Notes: generated from the letters alone by a model not told the origin. Counted from the stretch's first letter, positions 44,184 through 53,533 are shown. The stretch is DNA of 64,000 nt from Verrucomicrobia bacterium Tous-C9LFEB (GCA_002304345.1 NEUU01000004.1:186001-250000); one strand, 5' to 3'. Numbers and translations are program-made.

Positions 44184-44342
44184 TTAGTCTTCTACCAGCC
44201 AGTGACCGACCCGAAGGTATTCTTTCACCTTACGGCGTTCGTACCGGTTTTGGTAGGATTTGTGGGGGCGGCTTTCGACGTCCCGGAGTTGATGTTTTGG
44301 ATTTCTGACCAGTTCGGCCAGGACCTGAGGAGTTTTGCTCAT
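44184..44342 (-). CDS. Small basic protein, 52 residues, unknown
   Basis: The minus-strand frame opens with ATG at 44342 and closes with TAA at 44184. It reads MSKTPQVLAELVRNPKHQ, then LRDVESRPHKSYQNRYERR, then KVKEYLRVGHWLVED. The protein is helical and strongly basic in its centre, and its codons are well formed. AGGGAG lies ~13 nt upstream, farther than ideal. The reading frame agrees better with coding sequence than overlapping plus-strand frames. It is divergent from aconitase (238 bp). I recognise no family. Confidence 0.5.
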   Translation of the reverse strand: MSKTPQVLAELVRNPKHQLRDVESRPHKSYQNRYERRKVKEYLRVGHWLVED

Positions 44343-44579
44343 GGTTTTTATCTATCTCCCTTCGAAAACTGAGAATTAGCCTAAACAATGCCAACTTTGA
44401 TTTTCTACTGCAGGTAACCAGATGATGACTGTATCACGGTGGGTTTCTGTTTTCAAGCATAGTGGTTGAAACGCTTCCTTTCTCGTTGCAAATGAGTGAA
44501 ATTCAAATTGGAATCTACGGAATCTGCACTTGCCGAGGCGCGGGAACAGATTTAGCTTATACCCCTTAAAAGAATCATT

Positions 44580-47315
44580 ATGGCCGCCACCTTGCATAAT
44601 CTGTTTAATACCCTCCGTACGCAAACCACCCAAGATGGGCAAAAAATAACATATTATTCGCTCCCTGCGCTGGAGGAGGCCGGTGTGGCTCCCGTCAGCA
44701 AGCTCCCCATTAGTATTCGGATCGTACTTGAATCTATTTTACGTAATTTTGATGGGAAACGCGTTTCCGAGAACGACGTGCGCACATTGGCCAACTGGAA
44801 TGCGAAAGCGCCGGTGTCCGATGAGATCCCGTTTGTGGTGGCGCGCATCGTCCTGCAGGACTTCACTGGCGTGCCGCTGCTCGTTGATTTGGCCGCGATG
44901 CGCGGCGCAGTGAGCAAGCTCGGCAAGAGCCCCAAGCTCATCGAACCTCTCGTCCCGGTCGACCTCGTGGTGGATCACTCGGTGCAAGTCGATTTCGCGG
45001 GAACCTCGATTTCGTTCGAGCGCAATCTGGAACTCGAATTCCAGCGCAACCGCGAACGCTACGAATTTTTGAAGTGGGGCCAGCAGGCGTTCGAGACCTT
45101 CAAGGTCGTGCCGCCCTCGATTGGTATCGTGCACCAGGTGAATTTGGAATACCTCGCCAAGGGCGTGCTCTCCAGCAATGTCGATGGCAAGAGTCTCTTC
45201 TACCCCGACACGCTCGTCGGCACCGATTCGCACACCACGATGATCAACGGTCTCGGCATCGTCGGCTGGGGCGTCGGTGGCATCGAAGCGGAAGCGGGCA
45301 TGCTCGGCCAGCCGGTCTATTTCCTCACGCCCGAAGTCGTCGGCGTACACCTCACCGGTGCGCTGCGTGAAGGCGTCACCGCGACCGATCTCGCGCTGCA
45401 CATCACCGAGATGCTCCGCAAGTTCAAGGTCGTCGGCAAGTTCGTGGAATACTACGGCCCCGGCGCGGCATCGCTGCCGCTGACCGATCGCGCCACGATC
45501 GCGAACATGGCTCCCGAGTACGGCGCTACGATGGGTTACTTCCCGATCGATGAAGAATCGGTCAGCTACCTCCGCGCTACGGGCCGCACCGAAGCGCAGG
45601 TCAATGCGTTCAAGGAATACTTCGTCGCGCAAAAAATGTTCGGCATCCCGACCAAGGCGGATGGCATTGTGTACAGCGCCGATCTCGAGCTTAACCTCGC
45701 CGACGTCCAACCGAGCGTCGCGGGTCCGAAACGCCCGCAGGATCGCATTTCGCTCCCGGCGTTGAAGGACACCTTCGTCACGTCGCTCAGCAAGGCGAAG
45801 ACGGAAAATGGTTTTGGCAAAACGGCGCAGGATCTGACCACCACCGCCACAGTGGAAGTCAACGGCGACAAGCCGAAGACCGAGGTCACGCTCAAGCACG
45901 GCAGCGTGCTCATCGCGGCGATCACGAGTTGCACCAACACCAGCAACCCGAGCGTCATGCTCGCGGCGGGCTTGCTCGCGAAGAAGGCCGTGGAAAAAGG
46001 GCTCACCGTCAACCCGGCGGTCAAGGCATCGCTCGCTCCCGGCTCGCGCGTGGTCACCGATTATCTCGACAAGACCGGCCTGCAACCCTACCTCGACAAG
46101 CTCGGTTTCAATATCGTCGGCTATGGCTGCACGACCTGTATCGGAAATTCCGGTCCGCTCGAATCGCACATCGAAGATGCCGTGGTCAAGAATGACCTCG
46201 TCGCCGCCAGCGTGCTCTCGGGCAATCGCAATTTCGAAGCGCGCGTGCACCAGAACATCAAGGCGAACTTCCTCATGTCGCCGCCTCTCGTCGTCGCGTT
46301 TGCCCTCGCGGGCCGCGTGGACATCAACATGTCCGAAGAGCCGATTGGCACGGGCACCGATGGCCAGCCGGTTTTCCTGAAAGATCTGTGGCCCACGCTG
46401 CAAGAAGTGCGCGCGTTGATGAAGAGTGCGCTCACACCGCAGGTGTATCGCAAGCTCTACACGAACTTCGCGGAACAGAATCCGGCTTGGAACAACATCC
46501 CCAGCACGGCAGGCGAAACCTACGTCTGGAACAAGGACAGCACCTATATTCAGGAGCCGCCCTTCTTCACCGACTTCGGCATGGAAGCGGGCAACATCAC
46601 CGAGATCAACGGCGCTCGCGCGCTCGGCATCTTCGGCGATTCCGTCACGACCGATCACATCTCTCCGGCGGGCGGCATCAAGAAGACCTCTCCGGCGGGA
46701 CAGTACCTGATCGACAACGGCGTCACCGTGGCCGAGTTCAACAGCTACGGCGCGCGTCGTGGTAATGATCGCGTCATGACCCGTGGCACGTTTGCCAACG
46801 TCCGCATCAAGAACCTCATGGTTCCCGGCGTGGAAGGCGGCGTGACGAAGCATCAGCCGGATGGTGAACAGCTCAGCATTTACGACGCCTCGATGAAGTA
46901 CCAGCAGGAAGGCACTCCGCTCGTCGTCATCGCCGGTCAGGAATACGGCACCGGCAGTTCCCGCGACTGGGCGGCCAAGGGCACGCGACTGCTCGGCGTC
47001 AAAGCCGTCATCGCGCAAAGCTTCGAGCGCATTCACCGCAGCAATCTCGTCGGCATGGGCGTCGTCCCCTGCTGCTTCGAGGAAGGCACCACGGCGCAAA
47101 CGCTCCAGCTCGACGGTACGGAAACGTACAGCCTGCTCGGCCTCAACAACGACATCAAACCGCGTCAAAAGCTCACCTTGAAAATCGACCGCGCCAATGG
47201 CGAGACGCTCAACGTGCCGGTAATCCTCCGCATCGATACCCCGATCGAAGTCGATTACTACCAGCACGGCGGCATCCTGCCTTACGTGTTGCGCCAGATC
47301 ATCCGGGCAGCGTAA
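44580..47315 (+). CDS. acnA: Aconitate hydratase A
   Basis: 911 residues, normal for AcnA. The [4Fe-4S] cysteines are in '[14 protein letters not shown]' and '[14 protein letters not shown]'. Substrate-site segments include '[25 protein letters not shown]' in pieces, '[18 protein letters not shown]' and '[17 protein letters not shown]'. It isomerises citrate to isocitrate in the TCA cycle and its apo-form can bind RNA. Unusually, its stop codon TAA is the loop of a repeat hairpin (47307-47321). The 238-bp upstream gap should hold the promoter; I cannot name it. Confidence 0.97.
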   Translation: MAATLHNLFNTLRTQTTQDGQKITYYSLPALEEAGVAPVSKLPISIRIVLESILRNFDGKRVSENDVRTLANWNAKAPVSDEIPFVVARIVLQDFTGVPLLVDLAAMRGAVSKLGKSPKLIEPLVPVDLVVDHSVQVDFAGTSISFERNLELEFQRNRERYEFLKWGQQAFETFKVVPPSIGIVHQVNLEYLAKGVLSSNVDGKSLFYPDTLVGTDSHTTMINGLGIVGWGVGGIEAEAGMLGQPVYFLTPEVVGVHLTGALREGVTATDLALHITEMLRKFKVVGKFVEYYGPGAASLPLTDRATIANMAPEYGATMGYFPIDEESVSYLRATGRTEAQVNAFKEYFVAQKMFGIPTKADGIVYSADLELNLADVQPSVAGPKRPQDRISLPALKDTFVTSLSKAKTENGFGKTAQDLTTTATVEVNGDKPKTEVTLKHGSVLIAAITSCTNTSNPSVMLAAGLLAKKAVEKGLTVNPAVKASLAPGSRVVTDYLDKTGLQPYLDKLGFNIVGYGCTTCIGNSGPLESHIEDAVVKNDLVAASVLSGNRNFEARVHQNIKANFLMSPPLVVAFALAGRVDINMSEEPIGTGTDGQPVFLKDLWPTLQEVRALMKSALTPQVYRKLYTNFAEQNPAWNNIPSTAGETYVWNKDSTYIQEPPFFTDFGMEAGNITEINGARALGIFGDSVTTDHISPAGGIKKTSPAGQYLIDNGVTVAEFNSYGARRGNDRVMTRGTFANVRIKNLMVPGVEGGVTKHQPDGEQLSIYDASMKYQQEGTPLVVIAGQEYGTGSSRDWAAKGTRLLGVKAVIAQSFERIHRSNLVGMGVVPCCFEEGTTAQTLQLDGTETYSLLGLNNDIKPRQKLTLKIDRANGETLNVPVILRIDTPIEVDYYQHGGILPYVLRQIIRAA

Positions 47316-47321
47316 CGCTGC
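47307..47321 (+). repeat. CCAGTA-tailed hairpin overlapping the aconitase stop
   Basis: GCAGCG-TAA-CGCTGC, where TAA is the stop codon; the tail is ACCCAGTA then GCTGACGGC, almost the same as at 29335-29352. Next to it is GACGGCAC-TAG-GTGCCGTC (47333-47351). Confidence 0.7.
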
Positions 47322-47332
47322 ACCCAGTAGCT

Positions 47333-47351
47333 GACGGCACTAGGTGCCGTC
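47333..47351 (+). repeat. Hairpin GACGGCAC-TAG-GTGCCGTC
   Basis: Perfect 8-bp stem with a 3-nt loop; preceded by GTAG at 47327 two bases away. Middle member of a three-hairpin cluster that could also end aconitase transcription. Confidence 0.6.
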
Positions 47352-47373
47352 GCTTTGGGAATGGACTTCCGGT

Positions 47374-47396
47374 GTAGCCGAAGCCGGTGGCTTCGG
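47374..47396 (+). repeat. GTAG REP-like hairpin (CCGAAGCC-GGT-GGCTTCGG)
   Basis: Second copy of the unit at 32902, with the same GGGYGCAAGCTC continuation. Confidence 0.7.
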
Positions 47397-47466
47397 CGGG
47401 CGCAAGCTCAATGACAGGGATTTTCGGCAACGATCAGCGCGCCAACTGAAATTCCCCCTAATCGCC

Positions 47467-47814
47467 ATGCCCGCCTACGCCCGCAAGCTCCTCTTCGTCT
47501 GCAGCCGCAATCGCATTCGCAGTCTCACGGCGGAAAAACTCTACGCCGGATTTCCCGGCTACGAAGTCCGCTCCGCCGGAACGCAACCCGACGCGCGTAT
47601 CAAGGTCACCGCTGGATTACTCGGCTGGGCCGATCTGATTTTCTTCATGGAGAAATCGCATCTCAATCGTGTCCGTCAGAAATTTCCCGACGCGCTCGAC
47701 GGCAAGGATTGCGTCGTCCTCGGCATCCCCGACGAATTCACCTTCATGGAGCCCGCTTTGCTCGACGAGTTGTCCGCCCGGCTGGCGGAACATGTTGAGG
47801 TGCCGTCCCTTTGA
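47467..47814 (+). CDS. Predicted protein-tyrosine-phosphatase-like protein (COG4551 type)
   Basis: 115 residues from ATG 47467. The P-loop 'LLFVCSRNRIRSLTAEKLY' keeps the C-x5-R of low-molecular-weight tyrosine phosphatases, with the extra Ser after Arg, but the usual G-N-x-C-R-S core is replaced. The protein is shorter than LMW-PTPs (~150) and the C-terminal D-P acid motif is replaced by 'LGIPDEFTFMEP'. These features fit the small COG4551 group, of unknown substrate. It follows a repeat cluster, 151 bp after aconitase. Confidence 0.78.
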   Translation: MPAYARKLLFVCSRNRIRSLTAEKLYAGFPGYEVRSAGTQPDARIKVTAGLLGWADLIFFMEKSHLNRVRQKFPDALDGKDCVVLGIPDEFTFMEPALLDELSARLAEHVEVPSL

Positions 47815-47927
47815 ATCCGGCGCTTGTCGACGGGACCAAAACCGCTTAGATTGCACCCTTGCCCGTCTCTCGCCCTTCGGGGAAGGGAGGCTCTCATCTG
47901 AAACCTTAACCTGATCCGATCCACATT

Positions 47928-48884
47928 ATGAGCACCCAACTTGACCAGCTGAAGCAGTTCACCAAGGTTGTCGCAGACACCGGCGATTTCGAGTCGATGA
48001 AAACGTACAAGCCGCAGGACGCGACCACCAACCCGAGCCTCATTCTCGGTGCGGCGCAGATCCCGGCGTATGCCTATCTCCTCGACAAGGCGGTGGTCGA
48101 AGCGAAGAAGTCCGGCAAGTCCGGTGCGGCGCTCGTGGAAGAAGCGATTGATCATCTCCTCATCGCGTTCGGTCTCGAGATTTTGAAAATCGTTCCCGGC
48201 CGCGTTTCCACCGAAGTCGACGCGCGTCTCTCGTTCGATACCGAAAGCACCCTCGCGAAGGCCCGCCAGTTGATCGCACTCTATGAAAAGAACGGCACCT
48301 CCCGCGAGCGCATCCTCATCAAGATCGCCTCGACTTGGGAAGGCATCCGTGCGGCCGAAATCCTGACGAAGGAAGGCATCCATTGCAATCTGACGCTCCT
48401 GTTCTCGTTCGCCCAGGCCGTTGCTTGTGCCGAAGCGAATGTGCAGTTGATCTCGCCCTTCGTCGGTCGCATCTACGACTGGTACAAGGCCGCGAACAAG
48501 AAGGACTACGTCGGCGCGGAAGATCCCGGCGTGCAGTCGGTCCACGCGATTTACAACTACTACAAGAAATTCGGTTACGCGACCGAAGTCATGGGCGCCA
48601 GCTTCCGCAACACCGGTGAAATCACCGAACTCGCCGGTTGCGATCTTCTGACGATCAGCCCGAATCTCCTCGCGGAATTGCAGAAGAGCAGCGAACCGCT
48701 CACCCGCAAGCTCGATCCGGTTGCGGCTGCCAAGCTCGACCTGAAGAAAGTTTCGCTCGATGAAAAGACATTCCGTTTCGAATTGAACGAAGACGCCATG
48801 GCGACCGAAAAAACCGCCGAAGGCATTCGCAAGTTCTCTGCGGACATCGTCAAGCTCGAGAAGCTCGTCGCCGCCAAGCTGTGA
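47928..48884 (+). CDS. tal: Transaldolase
   Basis: 318 residues, matching TalA/TalB-type enzymes. N-terminal '[21 protein letters not shown]', the Schiff-base lysine in '[16 protein letters not shown]', '[19 protein letters not shown]', '[15 protein letters not shown]' and '[12 protein letters not shown]'. It moves a dihydroxyacetone unit between sedoheptulose-7-P and glyceraldehyde-3-P in the non-oxidative pentose phosphate pathway. Five hairpins follow its stop. Confidence 0.97.
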   Translation: MSTQLDQLKQFTKVVADTGDFESMKTYKPQDATTNPSLILGAAQIPAYAYLLDKAVVEAKKSGKSGAALVEEAIDHLLIAFGLEILKIVPGRVSTEVDARLSFDTESTLAKARQLIALYEKNGTSRERILIKIASTWEGIRAAEILTKEGIHCNLTLLFSFAQAVACAEANVQLISPFVGRIYDWYKAANKKDYVGAEDPGVQSVHAIYNYYKKFGYATEVMGASFRNTGEITELAGCDLLTISPNLLAELQKSSEPLTRKLDPVAAAKLDLKKVSLDEKTFRFELNEDAMATEKTAEGIRKFSADIVKLEKLVAAKL

Positions 48885-48889
48885 TGATT

Positions 48890-49054
48890 GGGGGCGCTGC
48901 CCCCATGCCCCCGCTCAAGGAAATGATTTCCTTGAGAATCCTCTAATTAAGTGAAAGACCGTTTGGCGTTGCGCCAAACGGTCTTTCACTTAATAGGGGT
49001 TCCCAAAGGGTATCATACCCTTTGGCAGGAGGTCAGGAGGACGGAGTCCTCCTG
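48890..49054. repeat. Array of five consecutive hairpins
   Basis: In order: GGGGGC-GCT-GCCCCC (48890-48904); an 11-bp stem CTCAAGGAAAT with 1-nt loop (48914-48936); a perfect 23-bp stem with TTG loop (48946-48994); CCAAAGGGTA-TCA-TACCCTTTGG (49003-49025); CAGGAGGAC-GGA-GTCCTCCTG (49034-49054). The last abuts the stop codon of the next, convergent gene. Any could end transcription, but five in 165 bp look like a composite extragenic repeat. Confidence 0.8.
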
Positions 49055-50119
49055 TTATTTCGCGACCGGAACCGCGACGGAAGGTTTGGCCGCGCCGGGA
49101 CCATTCGGATAACGGGCCAGCACGGCTTCATGCGCGATCTTGCGCAGCAGCGCGGCATCCTCGGGGGACACTTGCGGCGGCACGAACGGATTGTTCAGCA
49201 CGCTCTCGTTGAAGATCACTTCGTACCAGACGCACGAGATCAGGAAGCGGCCATAGATGTTCGAGTGAATGGCATCGAGATTCAGTTTCTTCTGGCCGGT
49301 TGTTTTATCGGTGTCCCATTTCCAGCCGACATTCAGGCTCTTGCTTTGATCGGGGAGCGTGTCGGGTGCGGGGTTGGTGTAATTGAAGTTCGGGTCGGGG
49401 AAGGTGAAGGTCCAGCGCGGTAACTGGCGCGCATTCTGGTAGGCATCGCCGGAGGGAATGATTCGCAGTCCGTAGCGTTCGGAGAGTTTGTTGTACGCGG
49501 CCTTGAGTCCCTCATACATTTTTTCCTGTGTCAGCGTGCCGTCCTGAAAGAATTTGTGATCCTGACGATAGGCCCACGTTTCCTGAATCAGGATTTCCGC
49601 CGTGGGCGCATTCTTGCGGATGTAATCAATCAGAATGCCTGCGTACGGCTCGTAGGTTTCTTCTTTGTAACTCTTGTGGCTGACCTGCTGGATCGTGACG
49701 AAGGTCCAGTCTTTGCTCGTGAGAAACGCCTTCAGATTGATTTTCTTTTTGTCCGGCGTGGCAAGAAAAGCCGGGGCATTGTAAGGGCTGCCCTTCGGAT
49801 CGTTCGCGTCGGCTTCGAAAGCCTGAAGATAACCGACATGCTGGTCGAGCGAGTGACCGCCGAGATTCGCGCGCACGAGGAGCAAATCTTTTCCACCCGC
49901 CTTGGCGAGGTCTGGAAGTAAATAGGCGGCATCATCGGCGAAGCTATTGCCGACGGTGAGGACTTTGACTTGTTTCGGGAGTTCCGGGGCTTCTTTCGCT
50001 TGGGCGAGAGGTGCGACCAGAAGCAGGGTCAGCAGGACAAGAAAGCGGCTGCGAGTCAGGGGGATTTTTCCGGTGAAGTGATGGGAAACGCGGAACAGCG
50101 TTGCAAGGGCAGTCTTCAT
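49055..50119 (-). CDS. Exported DUF4886-type SGNH-fold protein
   Basis: 354 residues with a signal peptide (LVLLTLLLVAPLAQA after a basic N-terminus). 'VKVLTVGNSFADDAAYLL' is the nucleophile block (Ser in G-N-S-F) and 'FVTIQQVSHKSY' a following block; 'LDAIHSNIYGRFLISCVWYE' contains the Asp/His block near the end. This is the DUF4886 pattern, an SGNH-hydrolase relative with no proven substrate, probably an esterase on glycans. It converges on transaldolase and is divergent from RNase PH. Confidence 0.8.
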   Translation of the reverse strand: MKTALATLFRVSHHFTGKIPLTRSRFLVLLTLLLVAPLAQAKEAPELPKQVKVLTVGNSFADDAAYLLPDLAKAGGKDLLLVRANLGGHSLDQHVGYLQAFEADANDPKGSPYNAPAFLATPDKKKINLKAFLTSKDWTFVTIQQVSHKSYKEETYEPYAGILIDYIRKNAPTAEILIQETWAYRQDHKFFQDGTLTQEKMYEGLKAAYNKLSERYGLRIIPSGDAYQNARQLPRWTFTFPDPNFNYTNPAPDTLPDQSKSLNVGWKWDTDKTTGQKKLNLDAIHSNIYGRFLISCVWYEVIFNESVLNNPFVPPQVSPEDAALLRKIAHEAVLARYPNGPGAAKPSVAVPVAK

Positions 50120-50252
50120 AAATGAGGGAACCTAATTATAATGAGGGAGTATCTCAAGAGTTATTAATGGGGTTGAGATAAAGTAAACAACGTCCGGTGG
50201 AAAAGTTGCGGTTTCATTTTACAGCCTCGCACAAATTGTATTCTATCGTTCC

Positions 50253-50981
50253 ATGTCCAAACGTCACGATGGCCGCAAGGCCGCCCAGCTTCGTCCTTTT
50301 TCGTTCAAACCCGGGATCGCGCCTCATGCCACCGGCTCGGTTCTCGCCAAGTGCGGGAAGACGGAGGTGATCTGCTCGGTCATGGTGCAGGAGAGTGTGC
50401 CGCGCTGGATGAAGGAACAGAATGTCGTCGGCGGCTGGATCACCGCGGAATATTCGATGTTGCCCTACTCGACGCTGGATCGGAAGGCGCGCGACATCAC
50501 GAAGGGGCGCATCGATGGCCGCAGTCAGGAAATTCAGCGCTTGATCGGGCGCAGTTTGCGGGCGGTGGTCGATCTCGAATTGCTCGGTTCGCGGACCCTG
50601 TGCATTGATTGCGACGTGCTCACCGCCGACGGCGGCACCCGCACCACGGCGATCACCGGTTCGTACATCGCGTTGCAACTCGCGGTGAACCAACTCATCA
50701 AGGAAAAGAAGTTGGCGCAGTCGCCGCTGAAGTCGCAGATCGCGGCGATCAGCGTGGGCATTTTCAATGGGGAGCCTCTGCTCGATCTGAATTACATCGA
50801 GGATAAGGATGCGGCCGTGGACATGAATGTGGTGATGACCTCGAAGGGTGAGTTTGTGGAATTGCAGGCGACGGGCGAGGAGCAGACTTTCAAGCGGGGC
50901 GAATTGGATGCGTTGTTGAAGCTCGCGGAGAAGGGCATTCGCCAGATCTTCAAGTTGCAGCGCGCGGTGCTCGCGAAATAA
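50253..50981 (+). CDS. rph: Ribonuclease PH
   Basis: 242 residues. Diagnostic segments: 'RHDGRKAAQLRPFSFKPGI', 'GSVLAKCGKTEVICSVMV', 'GWITAEYSMLPYST', 'RKARDITKGRIDGRSQEIQR' (phosphate- and RNA-binding arginines), 'DCDVLTADGGTRTTAITGSY'. It trims tRNA 3' ends with phosphate. Full length. Confidence 0.96.
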   Translation: MSKRHDGRKAAQLRPFSFKPGIAPHATGSVLAKCGKTEVICSVMVQESVPRWMKEQNVVGGWITAEYSMLPYSTLDRKARDITKGRIDGRSQEIQRLIGRSLRAVVDLELLGSRTLCIDCDVLTADGGTRTTAITGSYIALQLAVNQLIKEKKLAQSPLKSQIAAISVGIFNGEPLLDLNYIEDKDAAVDMNVVMTSKGEFVELQATGEEQTFKRGELDALLKLAEKGIRQIFKLQRAVLAK

Positions 50982-51132
50982 GAGCCCCTTGCTTTTAGCC
51001 AGCGAACCATGCGTTTTGCCGGAAAGGCGACGTGTGGTTCCGGAAATTGATCGTGTCTGTAATCGATTGACTTCTAGTGGTTTAAAATCATTGGTGAGTG
51101 CGCTGGTATGCGCTAAGCGATGAGAAGGGGAT

Positions 51133-51381
51133 ATGAAAAAGATCCTCTCTCTCTTCATGGTGAGCTCCCTTTTGTTTCTGGGAGCGTGTGGAACTCCGGG
51201 CACGGGTACGCCGACTAAAACGGCCGTGGGTGCGGGGGCTGGTGCGGTCACGGGGGCTGTCGTAGGTGGCGCGGTGGGAGGTCCGGTTGGAGCTGCCGTG
51301 GGCGCAGGCGTGGGTGGAGTTGGCGGCGGTGCCGCAGGTCATGCTTGGGGCGAAGCGGACGAACGTCGCAACCGGCGGTAA
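51133..51381 (+). CDS. Small glycine-zipper lipoprotein
   Basis: 82 residues; AAGGGG lies ~6 nt before the ATG. The signal ends in a lipobox 'LFLGAC'; after it a Gly/Ala/Val-rich helix (AVTGAVVGGAVGGPVGAAVG) follows glycine-zipper spacing, then a charged end EADERRNRR. Such proteins sit in the outer membrane or periplasm. Function unknown. It converges on rbfA, 12 bp away. Confidence 0.8.
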   Translation: MKKILSLFMVSSLLFLGACGTPGTGTPTKTAVGAGAGAVTGAVVGGAVGGPVGAAVGAGVGGVGGGAAGHAWGEADERRNRR

Positions 51382-51393
51382 GCGCAGCTGACT

Positions 51394-51819
51394 TTAAGGC
51401 CGAGGCTCGTCCGGCTCATCACCGCGAGCTTCATGCTCTTCCTCGTCGGTCAGAACGGGTGGTGGCAATTTCTCACCGATGGGCAGCTTGAGGTCGGTCA
51501 GAATTTCCATCACGCGATCGCCGCGCTCGATCGATTCATCGAAGCGGAACTGAAGGGCGGGCGTGAATTTGGATTGCAGATGCTGGCCGAGTTCGCGTTG
51601 CCATTCGCGGCGGTGCTTGAGCAATTCCGCCATCGTTTTTTCCCGCGGCACTTCGGTTTCCAGTACGCTGATGTAGATGAACGCATTGCGCATGTCCGGC
51701 GCCGTTTCCACAGAAGAAATGGTGATGATCTGTCCCTCCAGCGTGCGGGTGCGGGCAATCAGATTGGCCAATTCCTTGCGGATAATCTCGGAAACTCGAA
51801 TGGTGCGGCGTGTGGACAT
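51394..51819 (-). CDS. rbfA: Ribosome-binding factor A
   Basis: 141 residues. KH-like fold: 'RVSEIIRKELANLIAR', 'ITISSVETAPDMRNAFIYISVL', 'HLQSKFTPALQFRFDESIERGDR'. It helps 30S maturation at low temperature. The C-terminus is an acidic extension (DEEEHEARGDEPDEPRP). It stands apart from the usual nusA-infB-rbfA operon. Confidence 0.93.
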   Translation of the reverse strand: MSTRRTIRVSEIIRKELANLIARTRTLEGQIITISSVETAPDMRNAFIYISVLETEVPREKTMAELLKHRREWQRELGQHLQSKFTPALQFRFDESIERGDRVMEILTDLKLPIGEKLPPPVLTDEEEHEARGDEPDEPRP

Positions 51820-51845
51820 AAGCGGTATGCGGATAAGTTACCATC

Positions 51846-51983
51846 TCTCCCACGAATGCCAAGAACCATGCTCCATGGTTGGTCTCAATGTGCGCGCCTA
51901 CAATAACGTCGGCCCACGTGATGGAAGTGATTGCCCTACAGAAATGTGGGCGCACATTGGTATGATTACAATTTCGTGGGAGA
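51846..51983. promoter_or_regulatory. Nested inverted-repeat leader upstream of amtB
   Basis: Outer arms TCTCCCACGAA (51846-51856) and TTCGTGGGAGA (51973-51983), inner arms CAATGTGCGC (51886-51895) and GCGCACATTG (51950-51959), plus a small hairpin AACCATG-CTC-CATGGTT (51864-51880). All arms are perfect. It could be a structured leader of amtB or a decayed inverted-repeat element; TTGACA at 52024-52029 is the only promoter-like hexamer after it. Confidence 0.6.
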
Positions 51984-52060
51984 AAACAATTTCTTATATG
52001 TTTCTTGGGCAGGGGTGCAGGTATTGACATTTTTGGCCATTCCTTTTGCCTGTTACGATC

Positions 52061-53446
52061 ATGAAATGTTTTCGCGGTTCGTTTTTTTGGCTCCTTTTGC
52101 TGACTTTTTGTAGTCTGACATTTTCGTCGGGATTCGCGCAGGATCTCACGAACACCCCTCCGGCGGTGGCTGCCGGTGCGATCAACTCCGGCGATAACGC
52201 CTGGATGCTGGTCTGCACGGCGCTGGTCTTGATGATGACTGCTCCGGGATTGATTCTTTTCTACGGCGGATTGGTGCGGGGCCACAACGTGTTGGCCACG
52301 ATGATGCACAGCTTGATCCTGATGGCATGGGTTTCGTTCCTGTGGATGGTGTTCGGCTACAGCATGGCCTTTGGCGAGGGGAATCCCTTTTTCGGCAACC
52401 CGATGCAATATTTCATGCTGCGCGGAGTGGGGGCAGCGCCGAATCTGGATTATGCGCCGACGATTCCGCACCAGACATTCATGCTGTTCCAGATGATGTT
52501 CGCCATCATCACGCCCGCGCTGATCAGCGGTGCGTTTGCCGAGCGAATGAAGTTCAGCGCGTACATGATCTTTACCACGTTGTGGACCTGTCTCGTTTAC
52601 TTTCCGTTGGCGCACATGGTCTGGGGCAAGGGCGGTTATTTCAACTGGGCGCTCGGCGGTCATATTCCGGTGCTCGATTTTGCCGGGGGCACCGTGGTGC
52701 ACATTAGCTCGGGCGTGGCGGCATTGGTCGCAGCCATTGTGGTGGGCAAACGCATGGGCTATCCGCATGAACCGATGGTGCCGCATAACGTGGTGTACTG
52801 TCTGATCGGCACGGGCCTGCTCTGGGTGGGATGGTTTGGATTCAACGCGGGCAGCGCGGTGGCCGCCGGTTCGCTGGCGACGAGTGCGTTTGCGGCGACT
52901 CATTTTTCCGCCTCGGCGGGAGCACTCATGTGGGTGCTGATGGAATGGCGATTGAAGGGCAAGCCGAGCGTGCTCGGCGCGGCCTCGGGCATGGTGGCCG
53001 GTCTTGCCACGATCACCCCCGCTTCCGGTTTCGTCACGATCCCGGCGGCGTTCTGCATCGGCCTGTGCGGCGGCGGTGTGTGCTATCTGGCGGTGACGAA
53101 GATGAAGGCGCATTTCGCGTATGACGATTCCCTCGATGTGTTCGGGGTTCACGGCATGGGCAGCGTGATCGGCATGCTGTTGCTGGGTGTTTTCGCGAGC
53201 GTGGAAGTTTCCCCGGCGATTGAAGCGACCTTCAAGGTGGATGGCGTGACGATGTCGCTCGGTGGTGGCCTGCAGCAGGTGGTGAATCAATTGGCGGGTA
53301 TTGTGGCCACGGCGTTGCTCTCCGGCACGGTGACGTTTGGCTTGCTCAAGCTGATCGATGCGACGGTCGGTCTGCGCGTCTCGCAGGAAGAGGAAAGCAC
53401 CGGCCTCGATGTCTCGCAACACGGCGAAGCCGCTTACAACGAGTAG
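52061..53446 (+). CDS. amtB: Ammonium transporter (Amt family)
   Basis: 461 residues from ATG 52061, with a cleavable signal (SFFWLLLLTFCSLTFSSGFAQ) as in other Amt proteins. Eleven transmembrane helices; the family landmarks are 'LILFYGGLVRGHNVLATMMHS', the first conduction His in 'YFPLAHMVWGKGG', 'WVGWFGFNAGSAVAAG' and the second in 'VFGVHGMGSVIGML'. It passes ammonium across the inner membrane. No glnK gene is adjacent, which is less common. The leader before it is strongly structured. Confidence 0.95.
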   Translation: MKCFRGSFFWLLLLTFCSLTFSSGFAQDLTNTPPAVAAGAINSGDNAWMLVCTALVLMMTAPGLILFYGGLVRGHNVLATMMHSLILMAWVSFLWMVFGYSMAFGEGNPFFGNPMQYFMLRGVGAAPNLDYAPTIPHQTFMLFQMMFAIITPALISGAFAERMKFSAYMIFTTLWTCLVYFPLAHMVWGKGGYFNWALGGHIPVLDFAGGTVVHISSGVAALVAAIVVGKRMGYPHEPMVPHNVVYCLIGTGLLWVGWFGFNAGSAVAAGSLATSAFAATHFSASAGALMWVLMEWRLKGKPSVLGAASGMVAGLATITPASGFVTIPAAFCIGLCGGGVCYLAVTKMKAHFAYDDSLDVFGVHGMGSVIGMLLLGVFASVEVSPAIEATFKVDGVTMSLGGGLQQVVNQLAGIVATALLSGTVTFGLLKLIDATVGLRVSQEEESTGLDVSQHGEAAYNE

Positions 53447-53533
53447 TTTGATTTGGAGGCGCAAGCCGAAAACACTTGATTGCCGGGAGGTCGTGGGAGC
53501 AGCATTCGGGGAACAATACAAAAGGGGTTCCTG

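Noticed and set aside
43800..44372. Several 60-150 codon frames on both strands of the gap before aconitase
   Set aside because: They overlap each other, lack ribosome binding sites and recognisable sequence; only the 52-codon minus-strand frame was kept.
44739..47267. 842-codon frame antisense to aconitase
   Set aside because: Mirror of aconitase codon bias; no protein features.
51846..51983. glnA-type glutamine riboswitch before amtB
   Set aside because: The conserved core bases of that motif, as I know it, are not present; only inverted repeats are.
52024..52060. Possible sigma-54 promoter (TTGGC...TTGC) before amtB
   Set aside because: The spacing between GG and GC is 11 instead of 10 bases and the -24 element lacks the usual CAC.
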